A DNA stretch of 64,000 nucleotides from Burkholderia sp. Leaf177 (GTDB lineage Bacteria; Pseudomonadota; Gammaproteobacteria; Burkholderiales; Burkholderiaceae): NCBI RefSeq assembly GCF_001424345.1, contig NZ_LMPF01000023.1, positions 63,006-127,005 of the forward strand, given 5' to 3'. The notes under the pieces were generated by a model. That model ran no database searches. It was not told where the DNA came from and was given only the letters and a program-made list of their open reading frames with translations. Every line of letters begins with the position of its first letter. Positions within the stretch are counted from its first letter, which is position 1. Shown here one piece after another: positions 1 to 7,838 of the stretch. The position numbers and the translations under genes were made by a program.

Positions 1-281
1 GAGATTCGACGCAGAACACGCGCTGTCGCAAAACCATCGTGCTCCGGCATGCTGATATCAAGCACGACGACATGCGGAACCCAATTGTCGATCGACTGTA
101 ATGCGTCAACGCCACTCAGCGCATAACGCGCGTCGCAACCATCGGCGTTGAGCGCCGCCGCGAGGCCTTCAGCGCTCGCCGCGTTGTCGTCAACAACGAG
201 AATTCGCCATCGTTCATGGTCCGCGTCGACGTTCCGATTCGTCCACAGGGCGCATTTCGGAGAGAAAGATACTGAAAGCAT
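1..281 (-). CDS. Response regulator receiver domain protein (3' end outside window)
   Basis: The minus strand reads into a two-component receiver (CheY-like) domain and runs off the left edge. Counting from an ATG at 281, the acidic pocket is D31-D32 (context ILVVDDN) and the phospho-acceptor is D75 in the strand VVVLDISMPEHDG, followed by the usual MP turn. These motifs are diagnostic of a receiver that accepts a phosphoryl group from a sensor kinase. The first 24 residues precede the usual receiver start, so the true start may lie downstream, or the receiver may sit after another domain. No output domain is visible in the part shown, so the target process cannot be named. Confidence 0.75.
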   Translation of the reverse strand, partial: MLSVSFSPKCALWTNRNVDADHERWRILVVDDNAASAEGLAAALNADGCDARYALSGVDALQSIDNWVPHVVVLDISMPEHDGFATARVLRRI

Positions 282-461
282 TGACCGCTCTATATTTTGC
301 AAGTGCAGCAAACGCAGCATTTTTCGCGCCAACCCACTACTTTGTCATGCGCGATTCATCCGAACGTGTTGGCGACAGCGGAAAACGTATGATCTGGCAG
401 TGGCTCGAGCGGTTTTTAGCGGCACGCACGACGAATCGTGGGACGCAGGTAAGGCGGACTT

Positions 462-794
462 TCAGGACTTCGTTTTGACTTTCTTGCCGGAAGATTCGTC
501 CGTTGACCGTAATTTTGCGTTCGCGAGAACCAGCAGGTTTGCATCGGACTGACGCAATGCCTCGTCCAGTTTGTCTAACGCTTCGCGCATCGTGCGTTTC
601 TGCGTTTTGTTCAGCGGTTGCGGACCGTTCTCCGCCACGAGCTTCGCTTCCTTCTCCAGCCGTTTGAGTAATTTCGTGCCGAGACGGCTGTCGATAGCCT
701 GCTCGCCCACCAGTTCGACAATGCTTGCCGCCAGCCGCATCAATCCGTCGGCCGTAGTCTGCGTGGGTTCGTCCTGTTCGACGCGATCTTCCAT
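462..794 (-). CDS. Hypothetical protein, 110 aa, helical and charged
   Basis: I do not recognise a family. The start at 794 is preferred over a longer frame beginning at 860 because GGGGAAA lies about 8 nt upstream of it. The protein has no signal peptide or membrane segment. Its middle (about residues 19-85) is predicted-helical, with Leu/Ala heptad-like spacing and many Lys/Glu/Arg. The tail is Lys/Ser-rich (SGKKVKTKS). It lies between the receiver gene on the same strand (181 nt downstream) and a divergent zntB-type gene. It is probably a small cytoplasmic protein; function unknown. Confidence 0.5.
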   Translation of the reverse strand: MEDRVEQDEPTQTTADGLMRLAASIVELVGEQAIDSRLGTKLLKRLEKEAKLVAENGPQPLNKTQKRTMREALDKLDEALRQSDANLLVLANAKLRSTDESSGKKVKTKS

Positions 795-1017
795 ATGTAT
801 TTCCCCGTGATGCGCAATGAAGCGAGAAGGGTCAGGCTGCGCGCGACGGCCTTCTTGCACCGCGCGAGTCTAACGATTTGCCGTGACAGCCATAAGTCCG
901 TTGCGTGTCACGCTGCAATCGCCCAACAGTATCGCAAATCCGATACAAACGATGCTCGCAATCCCGCATTTGCCGCCGACAATCGACGGCTGAACCGTTT
1001 TTTTACTCCAGCCGCCA

Positions 1018-2037
1018 ATGACCACCGCCCTGCCTTATGCCTCCGATTTCTCCGGTCTCGTATGCGGTTTTCGCTTCGCCGGAGACGCGGCGGGCGTTGC
1101 CATCGATTCCGCCGGCGCCCTCGACTGGCTCGCGCAATGCAGAACGGGCCAAGACGCGGGCGACTTCATCTGGCTGCATTTCGACCTGGCGAACAATGCG
1201 AGCGAGCGCTGGATGCGCACACAACTCGACCTGCCCGACGCCTTCTTCGAAACGTTGCGCGACGGCTCGCATTCCACGCGCATCGAACATCAGGAAGGCG
1301 CACTGCTCGCCGTGATCAACGACGTGATGTTCAATTTCGACGTAACGCCGTCCGAGATCGCCACGCTCTGGGTCTACACGCGTGAAAAGCTGCTGGTCAC
1401 GGCGCGGCTGAAACCGCTGCGTTCCATCGATACCTTGCGGGAAGCCGTGCGCGCAGGCGAAGTTTTCCGCTCGACGGTCGAACTGCTGATCCACCTTTTG
1501 CGCGATCAGGCCGAATTGCTCGTGCAGATCGTACGGCGCACGAGCATCGACATCGACAAAGTCGAGGACCGTTTTCTTTCGATGCGCGCGCCCGCCACGC
1601 GTTCCGAACTGGGAGCGTCGCGACGGGTGCTGGTGCGCTTGCAGCGGCTGCTGGCGCCTGAGCCGGGATCGATTTTCCGGCTGCTGGCGCGTCCGCCGCG
1701 CTGGTTGCAGACGCTCGACTTGCAGGATCTGCGCGATGCGACAGAAGAATTTTCCCTCGTCCTCGGCGATCTTGCCGGGCTCGTTGAACGCATCAAGCTG
1801 CTGCAGGAAGAGATCGCCGCGCGTCTGGACGAGCAAAGCAACCGCACGCTGTTCACGCTGACGCTGGTCACGGTGCTGGCGCTGCCCATCAACATTGTTG
1901 CCGGGATCATGGGCATGAACGTGGGCGGCATTCCGCTCGCGGAAAACAAGCATGGCTTCTGGCTGATGGTCGCGATCGTCGCGACATTTACCGTGCTTGC
2001 CGGATGGTGGGCGTTTTATCGGAGGCGGGGAAAATAA
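1018..2037 (+). CDS. zntB: CorA-superfamily zinc/magnesium transporter, ZntB type
   Basis: A 339-residue protein with the architecture of the CorA/ZntB family: a large acidic cytoplasmic N-terminal domain, a long helix (about residues 240-285), then two C-terminal transmembrane helices. The family signature GMN is at residues 299-301 (context IMGMNVGGIP), at the end of the first membrane helix, and the short basic tail ends RRRGK. ZntB proteins are pentameric channels or transporters that move Zn2+ across the inner membrane; some relatives carry other divalent cations. Length matches the family. It stands alone, 83 nt before an SOS-type promoter that belongs to the next gene. Confidence 0.85.
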   Translation: MTTALPYASDFSGLVCGFRFAGDAAGVAIDSAGALDWLAQCRTGQDAGDFIWLHFDLANNASERWMRTQLDLPDAFFETLRDGSHSTRIEHQEGALLAVINDVMFNFDVTPSEIATLWVYTREKLLVTARLKPLRSIDTLREAVRAGEVFRSTVELLIHLLRDQAELLVQIVRRTSIDIDKVEDRFLSMRAPATRSELGASRRVLVRLQRLLAPEPGSIFRLLARPPRWLQTLDLQDLRDATEEFSLVLGDLAGLVERIKLLQEEIAARLDEQSNRTLFTLTLVTVLALPINIVAGIMGMNVGGIPLAENKHGFWLMVAIVATFTVLAGWWAFYRRRGK

Positions 2038-2100
2038 GTCCGATAAGCATCTGATCTGTCTCCAAATTTTCACCTTGCATTCACCCATGCCGAACGCAGA

Positions 2101-2120
2101 TACTGTACACATATACAGTA
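2101..2120 (+). promoter_or_regulatory. LexA (SOS) box overlapping a sigma70-like -10
   Basis: The 20-bp site has the exact CTGT-N8-ACAG core (2103-2118) flanked by TA on both sides, and its ends are symmetric, as in strong LexA operators. A possible promoter overlaps it: -35 TTGCAT at 2075-2080, an 18-bp spacer, and -10 GATACT at 2099-2104. Bound LexA would cover the -10. The radical-SAM start codon follows 12 nt after the box. The box is directly visible; repression by LexA is inferred from the match and position. Confidence 0.85.
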
Positions 2121-2132
2121 TTGGCGATCCGA

Positions 2133-3344
2133 ATGGAGCTGTCTGAAAAGCTGGAAATCCTCGCCGATGCCGCCAAATACGACGCTTCCTGTGCAAGCAG
2201 CGGCGCGCCAAAGCGGACATCGCGTGGTCTTGAAGGGCTCGGCGCCAGCACGGGCTCGGGAATTTGTCACAGCTTCACGCCGGATGGACGCTGCGTTTCC
2301 CTGTTGAAGATTTTGCTGACCAACTTTTGTCAGTACGACTGTCAATATTGCGTGAACAGGCGGTCGAGCAATGTGCCTCGTGCTCGCTTCACGCCGCAGG
2401 AAGTCGTCGATTTAACGATGGATTTTTATCGGCGAAATTATATCGACGGGTTGTTTCTCAGCTCCGGGATCATTCGCTCGTCGAACTACACCATGGAGCA
2501 ACTGGTTCGCGTCGCCCAATCCTTGCGCGAAGACCACCAATTTCGCGGCTACATTCACCTGAAAACCATCCCCGACGCCGATCCTGGTTTGATCGCGCAA
2601 GCGGGTTTGTTCGCGGACCGGCTGAGCGTGAACATCGAATTGCCGACCGATGGCAGCCTGCAACGCCTCGCGCCCGAAAAAAGCGGACGCACCATCAAGA
2701 TCGCGATGAGCTCCATTCGCGTGGCGCAAGAGGAATCGGAAGCCGAACCGAAGGCGCCGCGTTTTGCGCCGGCCGGACAGAGCACGCAAATGATCGTGGG
2801 CGCCGATACCACCGACGACCAGACCATTCTCGCCACCGCCGAGACGCTATACGGATCGTACAAGCTCAAGCGCGTCTACTATTCGGCCTTCAGTCCGATC
2901 CCGGATAGTCCGTCGGCCGTGCCGTTGCAGGCGCCGCCGCTGTTGCGCGAGCATCGGCTGTATCAGGCGGATTTCCTGATGCGCGGGTACGGCTTCAGCG
3001 CGTCCGAATTGCTCGAAGGCCCGGGCAATCTTTCACTCGATATCGATCCGAAGCTCGCCTGGGCGCTCGGGCATCGCGAAAGCTTTCCGGTCGATCTGAA
3101 CCGCGCGGCGCTGCGGCTGATCGCGCGAGTGCCGGGCATCGGCATGAGGAATGCGAAGCGTATTGTCGACCTTCGCCGGTCGCGAAAGATTCGCTACGAC
3201 GACCTCGTGCGCCTTCGATGCAGCATGGACAAAGTGCGGCCGTTCATCACGACGGAAGACTACAAACCGCCGATCCGCGATGTCTCGTCCGCGCATCTGC
3301 GCCGCACGCTCGCGGCGGCGCCGGTTCAGCTTTCGCTCTTGTGA
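2133..3344 (+). CDS. Radical SAM protein, putative DNA modification/repair (TIGR03916 type)
   Basis: A 403-residue radical SAM enzyme. The [4Fe-4S]/SAM motif is CX3CX2C at C66, C70 and C73 (TNFCQYDCQYC). The C-terminus has a helix-hairpin-helix (RVPGIGMRNAKRIVDLRRS), a DNA-binding element. The ATG at 2133 is chosen over a TTG 12 nt upstream because the N-terminus EKLEILADAAKYD is where members of this family normally begin. It is followed after 51 nt by a UdgX-fusion gene, and the pair is a known conserved neighbourhood annotated as putative DNA repair or modification. The reaction catalysed is not established. The LexA box immediately upstream supports a DNA-damage role. Confidence 0.85.
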   Translation: MELSEKLEILADAAKYDASCASSGAPKRTSRGLEGLGASTGSGICHSFTPDGRCVSLLKILLTNFCQYDCQYCVNRRSSNVPRARFTPQEVVDLTMDFYRRNYIDGLFLSSGIIRSSNYTMEQLVRVAQSLREDHQFRGYIHLKTIPDADPGLIAQAGLFADRLSVNIELPTDGSLQRLAPEKSGRTIKIAMSSIRVAQEESEAEPKAPRFAPAGQSTQMIVGADTTDDQTILATAETLYGSYKLKRVYYSAFSPIPDSPSAVPLQAPPLLREHRLYQADFLMRGYGFSASELLEGPGNLSLDIDPKLAWALGHRESFPVDLNRAALRLIARVPGIGMRNAKRIVDLRRSRKIRYDDLVRLRCSMDKVRPFITTEDYKPPIRDVSSAHLRRTLAAAPVQLSLL

Positions 3345-3386
3345 GCCGCTCTCGTGAGACGCTCTTGTGAGACGCTCTTGTGAGGC
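3335..3386 (+). repeat. 13-bp tandem repeat, four copies, at the radical-SAM/UdgX junction
   Basis: Four head-to-tail copies of a 13-mer with consensus GCTCTTGTGAGAC occupy 3335-3347, 3348-3360, 3361-3373 and 3374-3386, differing at one or two bases. The first copy encodes the last two codons and the TGA stop of the radical-SAM gene. The last copy supplies the GAGGCGG ribosome binding site of the next gene. Because 13 is not a multiple of 3, copy-number change would not alter the upstream protein end but would change intergenic length by 13-nt steps. Confidence 0.85.
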
Positions 3387-3395
3387 GGTGCGCTG

Positions 3396-4844
3396 ATGCT
3401 GATGCGGACAATTGTTATTGATGGAGAATATGCGACGTGGCGCACCGCCGCGCTGTCGGCGCTTACGCAGAAGTTGCCGCCGGAGACCATCGAATGGCGG
3501 GAGGCCAGCGACCAGAGCGCCCCTTCTCTTTTTAGTGATATCGACGCGATCGAATCGGTCGAGGGCACGCCTGCGTTGTCCATTTCGAAAACTTTCGCGA
3601 CTTTGCTGAAGGACGCTGCGCTGTTCCGCGATCCCGAACGCTGGGCCTTTCTCTACAAACTCATCTGGCGATGGGCGCAAGGCGACCGCGCGGTGGAATC
3701 TGCCGCCGACGAAGATGGCGTTCGTCTGCACAAGATGGCCAAGGCAGTACGACGCGCGAAACACGACATGATCGCGTACGTGCGTTTTCGCAAACGCGAT
3801 CCTGCCCTCGGCGCGCCGGAATATGTCGCGTGGTACGAGCCCGATCACGATGTCCTCGCCTGGAGCGCGGACCATTTCGCGCAGCGCATGGGCCGTTCGT
3901 CGTGGATGATCACGACGCCGCACGGCGCTGCCATGTGGAGCGGGACGGAAATGCGCATCGAGCGACGTCCGGCGCTCGCCGCCGATCATCTTCCCGAGAA
4001 CGAAGACGATGCCGAGAATCTCTGGCTGACCTATTACAAGAGCACGTTCAACCCGGCGCGCCTCAACGAGGTTGCGCTGGAGCAGCACATGCCGGTGCGA
4101 TTCTGGAAGGGGTTGCCTGAGGGAGCGCTGATCCCGCAAATGATCAGCGAAGCGCGCAGCGGCGCCAGAAAAGTAGCGCAGACAAGCACGGTCGGCGCGA
4201 TGAGTCTGACGAGCGGCAAGGCAATTGTTATGGAAGCCGCAAAGGCGCAACCTGCACGCGATGCAACCACGTCACTCGATGCCTGCCGCCGCTGCGAACT
4301 CTGGCGCGACGCCACGCAAGCCGTGCAAGGCGAAGGTCCGGCAGATGCCGCGATCATGCTGGTCGGCGAGCAACCAGGCGATCAGGAAGACTTGAAGGGG
4401 CGGCCTTTCGTCGGCCCGGCCGGACAGTTACTCGATTCAGCCATGCAACGCTCGGGGCTGGATCGTTCCGGCGTGTACATGACCAACGCGGTCAAGCACT
4501 TCAAGTGGGAACCGCGAGGCAAACGGAGGCTGCACAAAACGCCGGCCCAGCGTGAAGTCGATGCCTGTTCTGTCTGGCTCGAACAGGAACTCGCGACAAT
4601 CAAGCCGCGTGTAATCGTCGCGCTGGGCGCTACGGCGCTGCACAGCCTCATTGGAAAACAGGCCACGCTCGGCAGTCATCTGGATAAAACCTTGCCCTTC
4701 AACGGCGGCTGGCTGGTCACGACTTATCACCCTTCGTTCGCACTTCGCCAGCAGGACGACGCCGCGCGCGATCGCGCCATCGACGTGATCGTCTCGGCGC
4801 TGGAGCGCGCGCAACAGCTGGTCTTGGCGGATGGTCCGGACTGA
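3396..4844 (+). CDS. UdgX-family uracil-DNA binding protein fused to an N-terminal DUF4130 domain
   Basis: A 482-residue fusion. Residues about 1-250 match the TIGR03915/DUF4130 domain (DNA-metabolism protein of unknown chemistry). Residues about 290-480 are a UdgX/family-4 uracil-DNA glycosylase fold: iron-sulfur cysteines C297 and C300 (CRRC), active-site loop GEQPG at 324-328, the UdgX-specific loop KRRLH at 376-380, and YHPS at 444-447. In characterised UdgX the histidine of KRRIH forms a covalent bond with the abasic sugar after uracil removal; here it is H380, with Leu for Ile in the loop. RBS GAGGCGG lies 7 nt before the ATG. It is likely co-transcribed with the SOS-box radical-SAM gene. 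The protein acts on uracil in DNA; the partner's role is unknown. Confidence 0.9.
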   Translation: MLMRTIVIDGEYATWRTAALSALTQKLPPETIEWREASDQSAPSLFSDIDAIESVEGTPALSISKTFATLLKDAALFRDPERWAFLYKLIWRWAQGDRAVESAADEDGVRLHKMAKAVRRAKHDMIAYVRFRKRDPALGAPEYVAWYEPDHDVLAWSADHFAQRMGRSSWMITTPHGAAMWSGTEMRIERRPALAADHLPENEDDAENLWLTYYKSTFNPARLNEVALEQHMPVRFWKGLPEGALIPQMISEARSGARKVAQTSTVGAMSLTSGKAIVMEAAKAQPARDATTSLDACRRCELWRDATQAVQGEGPADAAIMLVGEQPGDQEDLKGRPFVGPAGQLLDSAMQRSGLDRSGVYMTNAVKHFKWEPRGKRRLHKTPAQREVDACSVWLEQELATIKPRVIVALGATALHSLIGKQATLGSHLDKTLPFNGGWLVTTYHPSFALRQQDDAARDRAIDVIVSALERAQQLVLADGPD

Positions 4845-4851
4845 ACGTGCT

Positions 4852-5319
4852 TCAAAATCCGAGGTCGCTCAGGCCAGGATGATCGTCAGGGCGACGACCC
4901 AGCGGCCAATGGTATTTACGTTCGGATTCCTTGATCGGCAAGTCGTTGATGCTTGCATGCCGATGCGTCATCAGCCCTGCTTCGTTGAATTCCCAATTCT
5001 CGTTTCCAAAGCTGCGAAACCAGTTCTTCGAATCGTCGTGCCATTCGTAGGCGAAGCGCACCGCAATACGCGAACCGGTAAACGCCCACAATTCCTTGAT
5101 CAGCCGATAGTCGAGTTCGCGAGCCCATTTGCGGGCAAGAAAAGCCTCGACTTCCGCGCGTCCAGAAACAAATTCCGCACGATTCCGCCAGCGCGTGTCT
5201 TCGCTATACGCCAGCGCAACGCGCTTCGGATCTCGCGAATTCCAGCCGTCTTCGGCCAGGCGGACTTTCTGCCGGGCGGTGTCGGCATCGAATGGGGGAA
5301 ACGGCGGTTTGCTTTCCAT
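4852..5319 (-). CDS. NTF2-like/SnoaL-fold protein, DUF1348 family
   Basis: A 155-residue soluble protein of the DUF1348 family, which adopts the NTF2-like cone fold. Family-typical stretches are visible: GWNSRDPKRVALAYSEDTRWRNR near residues 25-48, FVSGRAEVEAFLARKW, RFAYEWHDDSKNWFRSFGNENWEF, and the C-terminal SERKYHWPLGRRPDDHPGLS. Biochemical function is not established for the family; some genomes list it as a stress- or nuclear-transport-factor-like protein. It is transcribed divergently from a TetR regulator, and the shared 106-bp region holds two TetR-type palindromes, so it is the probable regulated target. It converges with the UdgX gene (7 nt apart). Confidence 0.85.
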   Translation of the reverse strand: MESKPPFPPFDADTARQKVRLAEDGWNSRDPKRVALAYSEDTRWRNRAEFVSGRAEVEAFLARKWARELDYRLIKELWAFTGSRIAVRFAYEWHDDSKNWFRSFGNENWEFNEAGLMTHRHASINDLPIKESERKYHWPLGRRPDDHPGLSDLGF

Positions 5320-5359
5320 GACGAGTCCTTTGCGAGGTTAAGTAACAGGTTCTATTTGA

Positions 5360-5413
5360 GTAGACAGGTCTGTCTACCGGCGTACTCTAGCGCAGGGAGA
5401 CAGACCTGTCTAC
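5360..5413. promoter_or_regulatory. Two TetR-type palindromic operators in a divergent promoter region
   Basis: Site 1 (5360-5377) is a perfect palindrome: GTAGACAG, two bases, CTGTCTAC. Site 2 (5396-5413) is the same element with one arm mismatch, centred 36 bp away. A minus-strand promoter for the NTF2-like gene fits between them: -35 TAGACA (5412 to 5407), 17-bp spacer, -10 TAGAGT (5389 to 5384), so site 2 covers the -35 and site 1 lies just downstream of the start. Site 2 also ends 12 nt before the tetR start codon. The arrangement predicts repression of the divergent gene and autorepression of tetR. Confidence 0.8.
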
Positions 5414-5425
5414 AATGATCGAATC

Positions 5426-6010
5426 ATGAATCTACTTGCTTCCACTACGGACCTCGCGGCCGATCTTTCTCCCGCCGAACGGATCCTCGTCACCGCCCAC
5501 GATCTCTTTTATCGCGATGGAATTCGCGCTACGGGAATCGATCGCGTGATCGCTGAATCGGGCGTCGCGAAGAAGACGTTCTATAAATACTATCCGGCGA
5601 AAAACGATCTGATCGTGGCGTTTCTCGAGTACCGGCATCGGAACTGGATGGATTGGTTCGAGGCCGCCGTCAAACGTCATGGCGGCCACGCCGACGCACT
5701 CGTGCCGGCGCTCGCGGAATGGTTCAAGAGCGATGTGTATCGCGGTTGCGCATTCATCAATGCAGTGGTGGAAGTAGGCGGCACCTTGCCCGAAGCCGTC
5801 GATATCTCGCGCCGTCACAAGCTGGATATGGCGGCTGTCATCAGGACGCTCTTGCCTGCCGGATCGAGAACCGCTAAAGCCGATGCACGCGCGTTGGCCA
5901 TGGCGGTGGATGGCGCGATTATCGGTGCGCAGTTCGAGGATTCGCCCGAAGTCGCGTTAAAAGCGCTGGCGCGCGTGGTGAAGGCAATTACGGATATTGG
6001 CAGAACGTAA
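5426..6010 (+). CDS. TetR/AcrR family transcriptional repressor
   Basis: A 194-residue TetR-family regulator. The N-terminal helix-turn-helix is clear at about residues 17-62 (RILVTAHDLFYRDGIRATGIDRVIAESGVAKKTFYKYYPAKNDLI, in two helices with the family's FYKY..KNDL ending). The C-terminal ligand-binding region is divergent, as usual. The inducer cannot be read from sequence. It is divergent from the DUF1348 gene with two operator palindromes between them, so both genes are probably controlled by it. A strong intrinsic terminator follows 21 nt after the stop. Confidence 0.9.
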   Translation: MNLLASTTDLAADLSPAERILVTAHDLFYRDGIRATGIDRVIAESGVAKKTFYKYYPAKNDLIVAFLEYRHRNWMDWFEAAVKRHGGHADALVPALAEWFKSDVYRGCAFINAVVEVGGTLPEAVDISRRHKLDMAAVIRTLLPAGSRTAKADARALAMAVDGAIIGAQFEDSPEVALKALARVVKAITDIGRT

Positions 6011-6031
6011 GCGCGCCTTGAACACCAACAG

Positions 6032-6069
6032 AAAAGGGGCTGTTCCGGGTCATCGGAACAGCCCCTTTT
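6032..6069 (+). terminator. Intrinsic terminator after tetR
   Basis: A perfect 15-bp stem (AAAAGGGGCTGTTCC, positions 6032-6046, with its complement 6055-6069) and an 8-nt loop. The stem ends in four T and, on the other strand, four T as well, so it can terminate both tetR and the convergent rcnB-like gene. Confidence 0.85.
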
Positions 6070-6108
6070 GCCACGCTTCGCGCGCTTTGCAGCACGCGCC
6101 GCTTGGAC

Positions 6109-6597
6109 TTAATGTCCGCCGCTAAGCACGATCTGAGCGATAACGCCCGTCGCGACTGCTGCGAGCACGTAGTCGCCTCCTACGCCAACCCAATGGTATC
6201 CGCGCGGCGGCTGCTGCAATCCGTATCCGCGGTAATCGTCCACCACGTACTGGCGATCGCGGTAGTCGCTGGGCAACCTGTCTCCACGACGCCATTCGCG
6301 CGGGCTGTCGCCGTGCATGCCGGGGCCGCCGCGTCCCGGGCCGTTATCCGCACGCGGAGGCGGACGGTTGTCGTCATGGTGCTGGCCGCCAGGCATTCCC
6401 TGCGGACCGCGATTCTGCGCCTGATTCTGATCCTGATGACCGTTGCCGTGACCTTGCATGCCTTGCGGCTGACCGCCAGGACGTTGCTGCGGACCGCCGT
6501 GATCGTCGTGACCGCCGGGATTGCCCTGTGCAAATGCCGCCGATGCCAGACCCAGAGATGAAAACAGAACTGCTGCAGCGATATGGCTTCTCTTCAC
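6109..6597 (-). CDS. RcnB-family periplasmic protein, Pro/Gly/His-rich
   Basis: A 162-residue exported protein. The GTG at 6597 is chosen because GAGGT sits 6 nt upstream and a clean signal peptide follows (MKRSHIAAAVLFSSLGLASAAFA-like, cleavage after AFA). The middle is a low-complexity segment rich in Gly, Pro, Gln and His. The C-terminus has the RcnB domain: PSDYRDRQYVVDDYRGYGL and GYHWVGVGGDYVLAAVATG. RcnB of E. coli is a periplasmic protein affecting nickel/cobalt homeostasis; many Burkholderiaceae carry several His-rich relatives of unverified function. Metal binding by the His-rich segment is an inference. Confidence 0.8.
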   Translation of the reverse strand: MKRSHIAAAVLFSSLGLASAAFAQGNPGGHDDHGGPQQRPGGQPQGMQGHGNGHQDQNQAQNRGPQGMPGGQHHDDNRPPPRADNGPGRGGPGMHGDSPREWRRGDRLPSDYRDRQYVVDDYRGYGLQQPPRGYHWVGVGGDYVLAAVATGVIAQIVLSGGH

Positions 6598-6942
6598 GAA
6601 TACCTCGTTCAGTGTTGTTAGTAGGTAGCCAGTATGCTGTCCGCAAGAGCTATTCCACGGCTTTCTCGCAAAGTTTGACACCTTACGGTTCGCCCACAAA
6701 TCGTTCGCAGAAACACCGCGCACTGAATGTCGAGCAAGAAATCTTCGCGCTATCGCAATAATTAAAAGTTTCAATCGTCTCCAATCACTGTCGGCGCCGC
6801 AATGCAACATCGGGCAAAGCCTTATTGCATAACGCTCTGTTGCGATTATTCGCGCTAACAAGACAGTGTATTCACCTGAACGGTATTTATCGGAACACGC
6901 TGAATGCGTAAGTTCGAGCGTGAACCATGCCAGGAACGAACC
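6598..6942. other. Divergent intergenic region between rcnB-like gene and DUF3331 gene
   Basis: These 345 nt hold no credible gene. The stretch 6740-6900 is visibly more AT-rich than the flanks and must carry the promoters of both divergent genes. I found no strong sigma70 pair and no long inverted repeat. Confidence 0.5.
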
Positions 6943-7419
6943 ATGACAGCGTTAGCCAGAAGCGCGGACCCGTGGCAACAGACGGTCCGCTCGTTGACAG
7001 CGACCCACTCGAACGCGGCAGAAACTGCCCCGCGACAAAGGGCCGTGCACCCGTTTTTAGAGCGGCTCACGCGCGCGTGGGAGCGCGATCATCCGCATGT
7101 CGTAGCGGCGCCGGCGCAATCACGCAGGCCTTTTCCCGAAGCCGTCGTCCGAGTAATCGAGCGGCCGAGCAGCGCTACGGCCATTGTTTATTGGTCCGAT
7201 GCAGCAACTTGCCATTACGGTTATCAGGGTTGGCGCGTGACCACCGCGACGAGCGATGGCGCCTGCGCCCTGACCGGCGAAGCGATTCATCGTGGTGATG
7301 CGGTGTATCGGCCATCGCAGCGGGATCCGAAACCGCAAAATGCATCGGCGATGATTCTCGCGGCTTCCATGCCACAAAATGAAGCGTGCGACGCCGACTT
7401 GCAGGATCAACACGCGTAA
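6943..7419 (+). CDS. DUF3331 domain-containing protein
   Basis: A 158-residue cytoplasmic protein with the DUF3331 domain, a family found largely in Burkholderia and relatives. Recognisable segments are TAIVYWSDAATCHYGYQGW, a turn rich in Ser/Thr, and a CALTGEAIHRGDAVYRP motif near residue 115; the conserved Cys pair suggests structure but no activity is known. The ATG at 6943 follows AGGAA at a good distance and is preferred over an in-frame ATG at 6904. A hairpin that could terminate it lies 74 nt downstream. Confidence 0.75.
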   Translation: MTALARSADPWQQTVRSLTATHSNAAETAPRQRAVHPFLERLTRAWERDHPHVVAAPAQSRRPFPEAVVRVIERPSSATAIVYWSDAATCHYGYQGWRVTTATSDGACALTGEAIHRGDAVYRPSQRDPKPQNASAMILAASMPQNEACDADLQDQHA

Positions 7420-7492
7420 TCGAGCAGCCGAGTCGCGAAAAGTTGCGGTGAAAACGCCGCCGCACGATGCGAATGGAATTTCCGCAATGTGA

Positions 7493-7532
7493 AAAGCAGC
7501 GCCCCGTCATGCTCATGATGAGACGCTGCTTT
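7493..7532 (+). terminator. Possible terminator after the DUF3331 gene
   Basis: Outer 9-bp stem AAAGCAGCG (7493-7501) pairs with CGCTGCTTT (7524-7532), and an inner TCAT/ATGA stem lies within the loop. The T tract is only three bases, so termination efficiency is uncertain. Confidence 0.5.
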
Positions 7533-7838
7533 AACTTCTCGTCGGCGAGCATTTATCCGCCTACGCGACGTCTTGTGTGAATGCGCAGCGTTGCAAGCGC
7601 CAACGAAAAACCTTTGCCGCATTGCCGTCAGCGCCTTCAACTCCGTTCTTCTCCGATGGCAAATTCCACGCCAAATTCCGCGCTAGGCGCTGATATTCAC
7701 TCCATCGTTTCATAAGCCATAAGTACGATTGCAGTCATGTGACAGCTATTACACTGTAGAGCCGCACCATGATTGCTCAATGCGCAACGCCGAGCGGCAA
7801 GCGGCCTGAGAGGGCTGACGGCGCGCGCCGGCAAGACA

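Noticed and set aside
1003..2220. Long minus-strand open frame (about 405 codons) opposite zntB
   Set aside because: Composition is Arg/Gln-rich and domain-free; it mirrors the codon structure of zntB on the other strand, a usual effect of high GC content.
3033..4250. Minus-strand open frame of about 405 codons opposite the radical SAM/UdgX genes
   Set aside because: No RBS at its start and no recognisable domain; the plus-strand genes have conserved motifs throughout.
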